Shown here in pieces: positions 15,411 through 26,424 of a stretch of 64,000 nt of DNA. The notes beneath the pieces were generated by a model, which had not been told where the DNA came from, searched no databases, and saw only the letters and a list, made by a program, of their open reading frames with translations. Where the stretch lies: assembly GCF_003967355.1 (NCBI RefSeq), contig NZ_BIFH01000024.1, forward strand, positions 1-64,000, read 5' to 3'. The stretch's first letter is position 1, and every line of letters starts with the position of its first letter. Position numbers and translations under genes: made by a program. The stretch comes from Embleya hyalina. Its GTDB lineage: Bacteria > Actinomycetota > Actinomycetes > Streptomycetales > Streptomycetaceae.

Positions 15411-17018
15411 ATGGCGAAGAAGGCCGACGGCAGGAGTGCAGGCAGGGCCGACCGGGGCACGAAGGGGTCGACGCCGGTGGGCCTGGGCGAGGCCCCGGAC
15501 GCCGAGGCGGTCGTGCAGGGGCCGACGGCCACGAAGAAGGCGACCAAGCCCGCGAAGGCCGCGAAGGCCGCCAAGCCCGCGAAGGGCGACAAGCCCGCGA
15601 AGGCCGCGAAGGGTGACAAGTCCCCGAAGCCCGCCAAGCTCGACAAGGCGGCGAAGGCCGCGAAGGGCGACAAGCCCGCGAAGCCCGCCAAGCTCGACAA
15701 GGCCGCCCGGGCCGCGAAGGCGGAGCGGGTCGACGAGGCGGCCAAGGCCGCGAAGAAGGCCGCGAAGAAGGCGGCCAAGGTGCTCGAGGCCGAGCGCGAG
15801 GCGCAGGCCGACCTCGCCAAGGCGGCGAAGAAGGCCGCCAAGAAGGCGGACCGCAAGGCCGCCGCGGCGCTGGAGGCCGCGGCCGAGCGGGTCGCCGCCG
15901 AGGCCGCGAAGGCGGCGAAGGCACTCGCGAAGCAGACCGAGGCCGAGCGCGCGATCGCCGAGGCGCCGGCCGCGGACCCGGAGCCCGCCGTCGGCCCGGC
16001 CGTACACTTGGTCGCCGACCCGGCGGACGATCCGGCCCCCGACGCCGAGCCCGCCGTCGACCCGACCGCCCCGACCGCCGTCGAGCCGGGTCCCGCCGAG
16101 CAGCGGCCCGAGCCCGCCCCGCCCCGACTCCGGGTGCTCGTCGAGGTGCCCGCCGACAAGTACGCGCCCCCGGCCGATGTGCCGTCCGTACGGGCCGCGT
16201 TGCGGCTGCCGGGCGGCCCCGTCGACCTGGCCGCGATCGATCCGCGCGCCACGCCGAGCTTCGCGGGCGACAAGGCCGACGCGCTCGCCGACATCGGCGC
16301 GATGGGACCCAGGCTGGCCGAACTCCAGGAGCGGCTGTACGCGCAGGCCGTGGCCGGCGGGGCGCGCCGCCGGGTGCTCCTGGTGGTCCAGGGCATGGAC
16401 ACCTCCGGCAAGGGCGGCACGGTCAAGCACGTGATCGGCCAGTTCAACCCGTCGGGCTGCCACATCCACGCGTTCAAGGCGCCGACCGAGGACGAACTCG
16501 CCCACCCGTTCCTGTGGCGGGTCCGCGCCCAGGTGCCCGGCCCCGGTCTGATCGGCGTGTTCGACCGTTCGCACTACGAGGACGTGCTGATCGCGCGGGT
16601 GCGCGACCTGGTCCCGCGCCAGGTCTGGTCGCGCCGCTACGCCACGATCAACCGCTTCGAGCAGAGCCTGGCCAAGGACGAGGTGACCGTCGTCAAGGTC
16701 TTCCTGCACATCTCGCCCGAGGAGCAGAAGGAACGGCTGCTGGCCCGGCTCGACAACCCGGACAAACACTGGAAGTTCAACCCGGCCGACATCGACGAGC
16801 GTTCCGTGTGGCCCGACTACCGCACCGCCTACGAGGCCGCGCTGGAGAAGTGCGACGGCGACGCGGCGCCCTGGTACGTGGTGCCGGCCGACCGCAAGTG
16901 GTACCGCAACTGGGCGATCAGCCGGCTGCTCCTGGAGCACCTGACCGAGTTGGACCCCCGCTACCCGGCGGGCGACTTCGACGTCGAGGCCGAGCGCAAG
17001 CGCCTGCTCGACGCCTGA
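15411..17018 (+). CDS. PPK2-family polyphosphate kinase with a histone-H1-like Lys/Ala-rich N-terminal half
   Basis: The C-terminal 300 residues (about 236-535) are a polyphosphate kinase 2 domain, which transfers phosphate between polyphosphate and a nucleotide. Walker A is GMDTSGKGGTVKHV (about 328-341) and the lid/Walker B is GVFDRSHYEDVL (Asp385), followed by PEEQKERLLARLDNPDKHWKF and WYVVPADRKWYRNW. Residues 1-185 are unrelated. They consist of KAAK, KPAKGDK and AAKKAAKK repeats like histone-H1-like actinobacterial DNA-binding proteins, and an acidic Pro-rich linker (about 186-235) follows. Total length is 535 aa against roughly 250-300 for ordinary PPK2. Start ATG at 15411 has GGAGG 8 bp upstream and the frame is continuous, so this is a genuine fusion. 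Nucleoid, nucleic acid or polyphosphate binding by the tail is inference. Confidence 0.9.
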   Translation: MAKKADGRSAGRADRGTKGSTPVGLGEAPDAEAVVQGPTATKKATKPAKAAKAAKPAKGDKPAKAAKGDKSPKPAKLDKAAKAAKGDKPAKPAKLDKAARAAKAERVDEAAKAAKKAAKKAAKVLEAEREAQADLAKAAKKAAKKADRKAAAALEAAAERVAAEAAKAAKALAKQTEAERAIAEAPAADPEPAVGPAVHLVADPADDPAPDAEPAVDPTAPTAVEPGPAEQRPEPAPPRLRVLVEVPADKYAPPADVPSVRAALRLPGGPVDLAAIDPRATPSFAGDKADALADIGAMGPRLAELQERLYAQAVAGGARRRVLLVVQGMDTSGKGGTVKHVIGQFNPSGCHIHAFKAPTEDELAHPFLWRVRAQVPGPGLIGVFDRSHYEDVLIARVRDLVPRQVWSRRYATINRFEQSLAKDEVTVVKVFLHISPEEQKERLLARLDNPDKHWKFNPADIDERSVWPDYRTAYEAALEKCDGDAAPWYVVPADRKWYRNWAISRLLLEHLTELDPRYPAGDFDVEAERKRLLDA

Positions 17019-17069
17019 GCGTTTCCGACGGCCGAGGACGGCGGTCGCGGTCGGCGCGGCGGCACGCCC

Positions 17070-18830
17070 CTAACGGGTGCCGATCCGGACCACCGCGACC
17101 GACGTCGCGGGCAGCCGCAGGGTGGTGCCGACCAGGCCCCGGCGGATCTCCGCGCGGTCGTCCCAGGCCGCGACGATCTCCGCCGCCCCGGTGCCCATCG
17201 GCAGCGTCGCGGGCTGCTCGGCCAGGTTGACCGCGGTACGGAACGCGCCCCGGTGCACCATCAGCCAGCCGGCGGTCTCCTCGAAGCTGACCTGGACCCG
17301 GGTCAGGTCCGGATCGGTCAGGTTCTCCCACTCCCGGCGCAGCGCGATCAGCCGCCGGTACCAGGCCAGCAGGGCCGCGTGCGGGGCGCGGGCGGGCTCC
17401 TTCCAGTCCAGGCACGAGTCGCGCACGGTCTGCGCCGACTGCGGGTCGGGGATCTGCGCCGCGTCCCACCCGTGCGAGGCGAACTCGGCGCGGCGGCCGT
17501 TGCGTACCGCCTCGGCCAGCTCCGGGTCGGTGTGGTCGGTGAAGTATTGCCAGGGCGTGGACGCGCCCCACTCCTCGCCCATGAACAACATCGGGGTGAA
17601 CGGCGCGGTGAGCACGAGCGCGGCGCCCGCCGCGAGCAGCGCCGGCGGCAGGGTCGCCGAGATCCGGTCGCCGGTGGCCCGGTTGCCGACCTGGTCGTGG
17701 GTCTGGAGGTAGCCCAGGAATCGATACGCGGGCATCCGCGAGGTGGGCACCGGGCGGCCGTGCGTGCGCTTGCGGAACGAGGACCAGGTGCCGTCGTGCA
17801 GCCAGACCCGGGTGAGTGTCTTGGCGAGGGTGCCCATCGAGCCGAAGTCGCCGTAGTAGCCCTGGCGTTCGCCGGTGAGCAGGGCGTGCAGCGCGTGGTG
17901 GAAGTCGTCGCTCCACTGGGCCTGCACGCCCATGCCGCCGCTCTCGCGCGGGGTGACCACGCGAGGGTCGTTCAGATCCGACTCGGCGATCAGGAACAGC
18001 GGCCGGCCGGTGGCGGCGGCGAGCTTGTCCACCGCCTCGGACAACTCCTCCAGGAACGGCACCGCGCGGTTGTCCGCGAGCGCGTGCACCGCGTCCAGGC
18101 GCAGTCCGTCCACGTGGTAGTCGTGCAGCCACATCAGCGCGCTGCCGACCAGGTAGGCGCGGACCTCGTCGGAGCCCGGGCCGTCCAGGTTCACCGCCGA
18201 ACCCCACGGGGTGCGGTAGCGGTCGGTGAAGTAGGGGCCGAAGGCGGGCAGGTGGTTCCCGGACGGGCCCAGGTGGTTGTGCACGACGTCCAGGATCACG
18301 CCCAGGCCGCGCACGTGGCAGGCGTCGACGAACCGCTTGAGGCCGTCCGGGCCGCCGTAGGGCTCGTGCACCGCCCACGGGCACACGCCGTCGTAGCCCC
18401 ATCCGTGCCGGCCCGGGAACGCGGACACCGGCATCACCTCGACGTGGGTGACGCCGAGGTCGACCAGGTGGTCGAGCCGCTCGACGGCCGCGGCGAACGT
18501 GCCCTCGGTGGTGAACGTACCGATGTGCAGCTCGTAGACGACCGCGCCCGGGAGCGGCCGGCCGGTCCAGGCCCCGTCGCCCCACGTGTACGCCGCGTGG
18601 TCGACCACGCGGCTCGGGCCGTCGGGGCCGGTGGGCTGCCACCGCGAACGTGGGTCGGGCAGCGGGTCGTTGCCGTCGATGGCGAACGCGTAGTCGCTGC
18701 CGTGTACCGCCGTCGGCACGTCCGCCTGCCACCACCCCGGCCGGTTCGCGTCGCGCATCGGCTTGCGTCGGCCGTCGACGACGACCTCCAGGGACGACGC
18801 TTTCGGAGCCCAGACCTCGAACCTGACCAC
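17070..18830 (-). CDS. treZ: Malto-oligosyltrehalose trehalohydrolase
   Basis: A GH13 enzyme that cleaves the terminal trehalose from maltooligosyltrehalose, the second step of the TreY/TreZ route from glycogen. The 586-aa product has an N-terminal CBM48/E-set domain (VVRFEVWAPKASSLEVVVDG), the barrel motif GVILDVVHNHLGPSG, nucleophile Asp in HVDGLRLDAVHAL, acid Glu in FLIAESDLNDPR and the transition-state stabiliser in LQTHDQVGNRATG. Start GTG at 18830 gives VRFEVW directly, with GGAAGG upstream. It lies 68 bp behind treY on the minus strand, the last gene of treX-treY-treZ. Confidence 0.95.
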   Translation of the reverse strand: MVRFEVWAPKASSLEVVVDGRRKPMRDANRPGWWQADVPTAVHGSDYAFAIDGNDPLPDPRSRWQPTGPDGPSRVVDHAAYTWGDGAWTGRPLPGAVVYELHIGTFTTEGTFAAAVERLDHLVDLGVTHVEVMPVSAFPGRHGWGYDGVCPWAVHEPYGGPDGLKRFVDACHVRGLGVILDVVHNHLGPSGNHLPAFGPYFTDRYRTPWGSAVNLDGPGSDEVRAYLVGSALMWLHDYHVDGLRLDAVHALADNRAVPFLEELSEAVDKLAAATGRPLFLIAESDLNDPRVVTPRESGGMGVQAQWSDDFHHALHALLTGERQGYYGDFGSMGTLAKTLTRVWLHDGTWSSFRKRTHGRPVPTSRMPAYRFLGYLQTHDQVGNRATGDRISATLPPALLAAGAALVLTAPFTPMLFMGEEWGASTPWQYFTDHTDPELAEAVRNGRRAEFASHGWDAAQIPDPQSAQTVRDSCLDWKEPARAPHAALLAWYRRLIALRREWENLTDPDLTRVQVSFEETAGWLMVHRGAFRTAVNLAEQPATLPMGTGAAEIVAAWDDRAEIRRGLVGTTLRLPATSVAVVRIGTR

Positions 18831-18898
18831 GATGGTTGTGTCCTTCCGGGAACGCGTGCGAACGGATGGGAACGGCCGGGCGCCGGGCCCCGGCCGGA

Positions 18899-21190
18899 TC
18901 AGCCCCGGGTGAGCAGGGCGACGGGCAGGTCCTCCAGGATGTGCCGCAGGCGGGCCTGGCCGGTGTACGTGCCGCCGGTCAGCGCGTCGACCCAGCGGCC
19001 TTCGGGCAGCGGGAGCAGCGCGCCGCCCCAGTGGCCCTTGGCGGCGAGACCGGCCGGCAGCCGGGTCGCCACCGTGATCGCCTCGCCGCCGCGGATGAAC
19101 GCGATGGCGTGGTCCGCTTCCTTGCCGCGGGCGCGCAGCGGCGTGTAGGCGCCGGCGAACCAGTCGGGACGCGCGCGGCGCAGCCGCAGCGCGGCGGAGG
19201 TGACCCGGAGCTTGAGCGCGTCCAGCGGGCCGTGCTCGCGCCCGAAGTCGACGGGGGCCCGGTTGTCCGGGTCGACCAGGGTGTACAGCGCCAGTTCGCC
19301 GCCCTGGTACACGTCCGGTACGCCCGGCATGGTCAGCTGGACCAGCTTGGCGCCGAGCGAGACCGCGTGTGCGGCGCGGTCCACCGTGGCGACGAAGTCG
19401 GCGATGTCGGCGCCGAGTTCGTCGTCGGCGAGGACGGCGCGGACGAAGGCCTCGCTCGCCGCCTCGTAGTCCGGGTTCGGGTCGGCCCAGGTGGTTTCCC
19501 GGGCCGCCTCGCGCATCGCCTTGCGCAGGTAGGCCACCGCCCGGTCCGGGGTGAGCGGCCAGGCGCCGACCAGGGTCTGCCACAGCAGGTAGGTGTCGTA
19601 GCCGTCCGGGCCGAAGCGGAACTCGGAACGGTGCGGTCGGGACAGCTCGTTCCAGGCGTGCACCCGGTCCGCCCAGTCCTCGGGAATCTCCGCGAGCACC
19701 GACAGCCGGGCCCGGACGTCCTCGCTGCGCTTGGTGTCGTGGGTGCTCAGCGTGGTCATCGTGGTCGGGGACATGCGCCGGCAGGCGGCGTGGAACCCGG
19801 CGAGGTCCGAACCGAACGTGTCGGGCGCGCCGCCGACCTCGTTCAGCGAGCTCAGGGTGTACCAGCGGTAGAACGCGCGGTCCTCCACGCCCTTGGCCGC
19901 GAGCGCCGCCGCGACCTGGCCGAAGCGGGTACCGAACTCGCCGTCGGCGAGCGCGAGTTCGGCGATCTCGCGGGCCGCCTCGGAGACCTGTCCCGGGACC
20001 CCGGTCAGCGCCCGGGCCATCGCGGCGATCGAGCCGGGGCCGGCGCCGGGGTAGGGGCGGTAGGTGGGGAACGCGGTCAGCAGCGGGGGCAGCGCGCGGC
20101 CGACGTCGCCGGCGCCGGCCACCGGCTCCAGCCGGTCCAGGGTGCGGCGCAGTCGGGCGAACTCGGTGGCCAGGCCGCCGGCGAGGACCTCGGCCCTGGC
20201 CTCCTGCGCGAGGTAGTCGAAGCCTTCGCGCACCCCGGTTTGTTCGCGGTGCAGCGCGCGCAGCGGGTCGGCGCCCTCGGGGTCCAGGAAGAGGTTGTCC
20301 ACCCGGCGCAGCGCGTCGTAGCCGGTGGTGCCGTCGCAGGCCCAGTCGGCGGGCGTCGTCTCCTCGTCGGAGAGGATCTTCTCCACCACGATCCACGCGT
20401 TCGGCGCGGCGGCGCGCAGCCGCTCCAGATAGCCGCGCGGGTCGGCGAGGCCGTCGGGGTGGTCGATCCGCAGCCCCTGGATCAGGCCCTCGTTCAGCAG
20501 CCGCAGAATGGTTCCGTGGGTGGCCGCGAAGACCTCGTCGTCCTCCTGGCGCAGCGCGATGAGCCCGGAAATGGTGAAGAAGCGGCGATAGTTCAGCTCG
20601 GTGTCGGCGCGCCGCCAGTGCGCGAGTTCGTAGTGCTGGGCGGCGAGCAGTTCGTCGAGCGCGAGCTTTTCGGTGCCGGGACGGAGCGGGAACTCGTGGT
20701 CGTGGTAGCGCAGCACGTGGCCGTCCACGATCAGCTCGTCGGCGACCTCCTCGACCGGGCCGCCGAGCACGGGCAGCAGGACGCGCCCGTCGTGCATGGT
20801 CCGGTCGATGTCGAACCAGCGGGCGAAGGGCGAGTCGGCGCCCTCGCGCAGCGTCTCCCACAGCGGCCGGTTCAGCGACTCGGGCGTGGGCACCGCCATG
20901 TGGTTGGGCACGATGTCCACCACGAGGCCGAGCCCGTGTGCGGCGGCGGCCGCCGCCAGCTCGCGCAGCCCGTCCTCGCCGCCGAGGTCGGCGGACACGC
21001 GCGAGTGGTCGACCACGTCGTAGCCGTGGGTGGATCCGGGGACGGCTTGCAGGACGGGCGACAGGTGCAGGTGGCTCACCCCGAGCGAGGCGAGGTGGGG
21101 CACGGCGGCGGCGGCCTCGGCGAACCCGAAGGCGGGTTGCAGCTGGAGCCGATAGGTGCCGGTCGGAACACGAGAAGGCGACGAGGTCAT
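18899..21190 (-). CDS. treY: Malto-oligosyltrehalose synthase
   Basis: A GH13 enzyme that isomerises the reducing-end alpha-1,4 bond of a maltodextrin to the alpha,alpha-1,1 trehalose linkage. The 763-aa protein starts PTGTYRLQLQPAFGF, typical of TreY. It has VDIVPNHMAV, nucleophile Asp in GLRIDHPDGLADP, acid Glu in WIVVEKIL and the stabilising His-Asp in LSTHDTKRSEDVRAR. It also has the family C-terminus (KLVQLTMPGVPDVYQGGEL). ATG at 21190 (MTSSPSRVPTG) is used. It sits 75 bp after glgX/treX and 68 bp before treZ. Confidence 0.95.
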   Translation of the reverse strand: MTSSPSRVPTGTYRLQLQPAFGFAEAAAAVPHLASLGVSHLHLSPVLQAVPGSTHGYDVVDHSRVSADLGGEDGLRELAAAAAAHGLGLVVDIVPNHMAVPTPESLNRPLWETLREGADSPFARWFDIDRTMHDGRVLLPVLGGPVEEVADELIVDGHVLRYHDHEFPLRPGTEKLALDELLAAQHYELAHWRRADTELNYRRFFTISGLIALRQEDDEVFAATHGTILRLLNEGLIQGLRIDHPDGLADPRGYLERLRAAAPNAWIVVEKILSDEETTPADWACDGTTGYDALRRVDNLFLDPEGADPLRALHREQTGVREGFDYLAQEARAEVLAGGLATEFARLRRTLDRLEPVAGAGDVGRALPPLLTAFPTYRPYPGAGPGSIAAMARALTGVPGQVSEAAREIAELALADGEFGTRFGQVAAALAAKGVEDRAFYRWYTLSSLNEVGGAPDTFGSDLAGFHAACRRMSPTTMTTLSTHDTKRSEDVRARLSVLAEIPEDWADRVHAWNELSRPHRSEFRFGPDGYDTYLLWQTLVGAWPLTPDRAVAYLRKAMREAARETTWADPNPDYEAASEAFVRAVLADDELGADIADFVATVDRAAHAVSLGAKLVQLTMPGVPDVYQGGELALYTLVDPDNRAPVDFGREHGPLDALKLRVTSAALRLRRARPDWFAGAYTPLRARGKEADHAIAFIRGGEAITVATRLPAGLAAKGHWGGALLPLPEGRWVDALTGGTYTGQARLRHILEDLPVALLTRG

Positions 21191-21265
21191 GCCGACAAGC
21201 TTCCCCGGACATCCGTGACCTACCACCCGCCGGGGTGGTGAAACCCACGCCGGCGGGTGATCGGG

Positions 21266-23380
<2,115 letters not shown>

Positions 23381-23565
23381 GAGCAACCTGCTTTGTCGCG
23401 GATCGTGCTTCGGCAGCATTTCGGCAGCTTGCAGTCTCCCGTACCGGACCCGATCCGGGGGTGCAATCCACTCCGGCGTCCCCCGGTCGGGTGGATTTCA
23501 TGCCTGGGGCGGGCCGTGTGCGGCCGGCCGAACCGATCGTCGCCGATCAATTCCGGTCGGAACGA

Positions 23566-23769
23566 TCAGATCCAGTCGAGCAGTTCGGCGGCGAGCATTT
23601 CCTCCCGGCAGGGCCAGGCGCCGCCGCACGAGCACGCCACGCCGTCGGTGTCGGGGATCGCGGTGCGCCGATGGTGCGCGAAGATCTCCGCGACCACATC
23701 GCGATACCGGGCGAAATCGTCCTCGGCGCCGTCGTGTACCGCCGGGATCCTGCTGTTCGTGGCCAACAT
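23566..23769 (-). CDS. 67-aa conserved small protein with CxCG-x3-WPC motif
   Basis: A short soluble protein starting MLATNSRIPAVHDGAEDDF and ending CSCGGAWPCREEMLAAELLDWI in two conserved blocks. Three Cys in CSCG...WPC could bind metal or form a redox pair. A perfect AGGAGG lies 6 bp before ATG at 23769, so this is a real gene despite its size. I recall similar small unannotated proteins in streptomycetes; function unknown. A 10-bp inverted repeat (23804-23826) lies 35 bp upstream and may be its operator. It is on the same strand as glgX but 185 bp downstream from that gene's start, so it is separately transcribed or reads toward glgX. Confidence 0.78.
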   Translation of the reverse strand: MLATNSRIPAVHDGAEDDFARYRDVVAEIFAHHRRTAIPDTDGVACSCGGAWPCREEMLAAELLDWI

Positions 23770-24078
23770 GACGACCTCCTGGGTGCCACGGTTCCTGCCG
23801 GATGAGACGGATCGTCGATCCGTCTCGGTTGCGCCCCGGAACAGGAGGAGGGAAGACCCTCTCCCGTCCGGCAATTGTTTCGCTATGACGTTGCGCTGCT
23901 CGGCAGAAGTTGCCAGAGCGCGTCGAGTCCCCCCAATCGCCTTACGCCATCCGGGTAATGCCGGTGCATTCGTCACCCGAACGGGGCACGCCGACCGGCC
24001 CGCGCGGGCCCCCCGAGGCCGCCGGGTTTCGCTATACGCTCGTTCGGTTCCGGCTCGACGACGAACGGATGGGACGCG
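23770..24078. other. Divergent intergenic region between the 67-aa protein and the HEPN gene
   Basis: About 309 bp without a gene. It holds the Shine-Dalgarno of the leftward small gene, the palindrome at 23804-23826, and a smaller GAGGG-AAGA-CCCTC hairpin near 23849. A comparatively AT-containing stretch (23874-23890, CAATTGTTTCGCTATGA) is a plausible promoter area. No other element is recognised. Confidence 0.6.
23804..23826. promoter_or_regulatory. Perfect 10-bp inverted repeat, candidate operator
   Basis: GAGACGGATC and GATCCGTCTC flank a 3-base spacer (GTC). It lies 35 bp upstream of the leftward ATG at 23769. This is the geometry of a dimeric repressor site or of a small 5'-UTR hairpin. 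No named motif recognised. Confidence 0.5.
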
Positions 24079-25497
24079 ATGGCCGATCGGGAGTCCAACC
24101 CGCCACCCTCGACAACCGACGAGGATCCCGCGGCGGGGACGAGTACGACCGGTCTCGACGGCACGACCGGATTCGGCTCGGGCGGCGACACCTTCCCGGA
24201 CCCGTACGCCCCCTGTCCCGACGGCGACCCCCCGGGCGGCACGGCCGGTCTCCCGGGCACCGTCGGACTCACCGACACCGGCTCGTTCGCCCTCGACCCG
24301 GGCAGCCTGCCCGGCCCCCGCCACGCGGCCGCCGGCACCGCCGTCCTGGACGGCTCCGGGCCGCCCGACCCGATGCCGGGGATAGACCCCGCGACGCTCA
24401 CCTGGACCGAGGACGACTGGGCCGCCGCCCTGCTGCGCGGCCGCCGCGCCGGTCGGGCGTACGTGTACCTGAACCTGATCGAGCAGCGGCTGCGCGCGGT
24501 GATCAGCGCGGTGCTGGTCCCGGTCTACGGACCCGGAGAGAACCCGCACGACGACGGCGCGTGGGTGCTGGCCGCGGCCGGCAGCGTGCAGAACGAATGG
24601 GTCGAACGCGCCGAGGCGGTCCGGGAGATGAGCCGCCGGCGCGGCTACATCGTGGACCCCGCCGACGACGAGCTGATCGCCTTTTTGACCCTTCCGCAGC
24701 TGCGCGAGCTGATGGTGCGCAACTGGTGGTGCTTCGAGCCCTTCCTGCCGGACCGGCGCAAGCTGGAACGCGCCCTGGAGGAGGTCGAGATCGGCCGGCA
24801 CATCGTGGCCCGCAACCGGGTGCTCTCGCCCGACGTGCTCGCCCAGGTGGAACGCGCGTGCCTGCGCGTGCTGGCCATGCTGGACGGGCCGCTCGCCGAC
24901 CAGGGCGACCGACGGCTGGCCCTGGACGCGGTCGAGGAGTTGTTCGCCGGGCGCTACGCCGACGTGGTGGGCGTCTTCCAGGACCGCTCCGCGCTGCAGC
25001 GCCGGTTGCCCTTCGCCGACCTGGTGGACGGCGCGCGCGGGATCGACGCGATGGGCGTCTCGCTCAACCTGCTGTGCCAGAACCACTCGGGCCGCGATCT
25101 GGCCCGGCTCGGCGCCGGCGGGTGCGACATGCGGCTGCTCTTCCTCAACCCCGCGGGCGACGCGATGAAGCAGCGCGAGCGCGACGAGGGCATCAAGAAG
25201 GGGCTGCTGTCGCGGATGACCACGCTCAACATCCTGCACATGCGCCGCGTCCGGGCGATGCTGCGCGAGCCGCGCCGGATCGAGATCCGGCTCTACGACG
25301 AGGCGCCGCGCTTCGGGGCCTACCTGGTGGACGGGGAGGTGGGGCTGATCCAGCCGTATCTGCGGCACGCGCGCGGCGTCGAGTCGCCCGCGTTCGTGCT
25401 GCGCGCCGACGCGGCGGGCGGCTCCGGACGCGGGCTCTACCCGCTGTTCCAGGAGGAGTTCGAGCAGCTGTGGGTGGCGGGCAAGCGGACCTCGTGA
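24079..25497 (+). CDS. SAV2148-family HEPN-domain protein
   Basis: A 472-aa soluble actinobacterial protein. The first 110 residues are a disordered Pro/Gly/Asp/Thr-rich segment. From about 112 a helical HEPN-like region begins (DDWAAALLRGRRAGRAYVYLNLIEQRLRAV is cited only in part: RAYVYLNLIEQRLRAV). It continues with IVDPADDELIAFLTLPQLRELM, VGRHIVARNRVLSPD-like IGRHIVARNRVLSPD, and a conserved C-terminal domain (RRIEIRLYDEAPRFGAYLVDG). HEPN proteins often bind or cut RNA or nucleotides; the R-x4-6-H motif may be represented by RHIVARNRV but I cannot confirm activity. It is large and well conserved in streptomycetes, from memory. Start ATG at 24079 is the only good candidate. It is followed convergently by the APH gene after 15 bp. 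Confidence 0.8.
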   Translation: MADRESNPPPSTTDEDPAAGTSTTGLDGTTGFGSGGDTFPDPYAPCPDGDPPGGTAGLPGTVGLTDTGSFALDPGSLPGPRHAAAGTAVLDGSGPPDPMPGIDPATLTWTEDDWAAALLRGRRAGRAYVYLNLIEQRLRAVISAVLVPVYGPGENPHDDGAWVLAAAGSVQNEWVERAEAVREMSRRRGYIVDPADDELIAFLTLPQLRELMVRNWWCFEPFLPDRRKLERALEEVEIGRHIVARNRVLSPDVLAQVERACLRVLAMLDGPLADQGDRRLALDAVEELFAGRYADVVGVFQDRSALQRRLPFADLVDGARGIDAMGVSLNLLCQNHSGRDLARLGAGGCDMRLLFLNPAGDAMKQRERDEGIKKGLLSRMTTLNILHMRRVRAMLREPRRIEIRLYDEAPRFGAYLVDGEVGLIQPYLRHARGVESPAFVLRADAAGGSGRGLYPLFQEEFEQLWVAGKRTS

Positions 25498-25512
25498 GCG
25501 CCGGGGACCCGG

Positions 25513-26400
25513 TCAGAACGCGTGCCAGCGCGCCTCGGTGTCGCCGGTGCGCAGGGTGCGGACCCGGTGGTGGAACTCCTCCTCCGCCGCCGGGTTGCCC
25601 GGCACGTGCTGGGCCACCCAGGCGGTGGCGGCCAACTCGCGGGTGTCGCGCAGCACCGGGTAGCCGGGCCACTCGGTCACGTCGAAGCCGTACTTGCGGG
25701 CGAACCGCCGCTCCGCGCCGTCGGGCAGGCCGTAGCGGGCGGCGGCCATCGGGGTGAGCACCAGGTCGAACTCGCGCAGGTCGTGCGCGACCGTCTCCCA
25801 GTCCAACAGCAGCGCCCGGCCGCCGTGTACGCCCACGTTGCGCAGCAGCGCGTCGCCGTGGATCAGGCCGGTCGGCAATGCCGGGGTCAGCTCGCGGCGG
25901 GCCGCCTCCAACGCGTCGCGGCGGGCCGACAGATAGCGCCGATCGGCCAGCCCCACCGCCGCGTCGGCCGAGTCCAGCCAGGTCTCCACCAGCGCCAGCG
26001 GATCGCGGGCGGGCAGCGCGAACGGCGGCGCGGGCAGCGCGTGCAGCTTGCGCAACAGCCGGGCCAGGTCGGCCACGTTCGGCTCACGCTCGGCCGGCGG
26101 CAACAACTCCCAGAAGGTGACGGGGCGCCCGTCGACCAGCACCGGCCGGGCCTCGATCCCGGCCGCCGGTCGCACCGCCGGGAAGTCCTGTTCGGCCAGC
26201 CAGCAGGCGACCGCGATCTCGCGCCGGGCGCGCTCGGCCAGGTGCGCCCCCCGGGCCACCCGCGCGACCAGGCCGGGACCGGGCAGCGCGAACACCGCGT
26301 TCTCGCCGAAGGAGAGCAACGTCGCGTCGGCGGAGGGCACTTCGACCTCCGCACACGCGCGCACGAGCACCGAACGTTCGCCGGCCACCGAGTCGATCAC
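25513..26400 (-). CDS. APH-fold phosphotransferase (aminoglycoside phosphotransferase family)
   Basis: A 295-aa kinase-like protein with the APH catalytic signature LIHGDALLRNV (HGDxxxxN) and metal-binding LLLDWETVAHDLREFDL. The N-lobe has a nucleotide loop (LLSFGENAVFALPG) and VARVARG. Substrates in this family range from aminoglycosides to choline, sugars and amino-acid derivatives, so a resistance role should not be assumed. GTG at 26400 is the start. The gene begins 24 bp after the sirohydrochlorin chelatase stop on the same strand and may be the tail of the sulfur operon. Confidence 0.85.
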   Translation of the reverse strand: MIDSVAGERSVLVRACAEVEVPSADATLLSFGENAVFALPGPGLVARVARGAHLAERARREIAVACWLAEQDFPAVRPAAGIEARPVLVDGRPVTFWELLPPAEREPNVADLARLLRKLHALPAPPFALPARDPLALVETWLDSADAAVGLADRRYLSARRDALEAARRELTPALPTGLIHGDALLRNVGVHGGRALLLDWETVAHDLREFDLVLTPMAAARYGLPDGAERRFARKYGFDVTEWPGYPVLRDTRELAATAWVAQHVPGNPAAEEEFHHRVRTLRTGDTEARWHAF

Positions 26401-26424
26401 GCCGGAGATGGTACCGGTCCGGGC

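Noticed and set aside
15530-15970. Separate histone-H1-like gene
   Set aside because: The Lys/Ala repeats are in frame with the PPK2 domain and there is no stop or internal ribosome site between them.
25513-26400. Aminoglycoside resistance gene
   Set aside because: The APH fold is used by many kinases; there is no drug-specific signature or resistance context, so only the fold is claimed.
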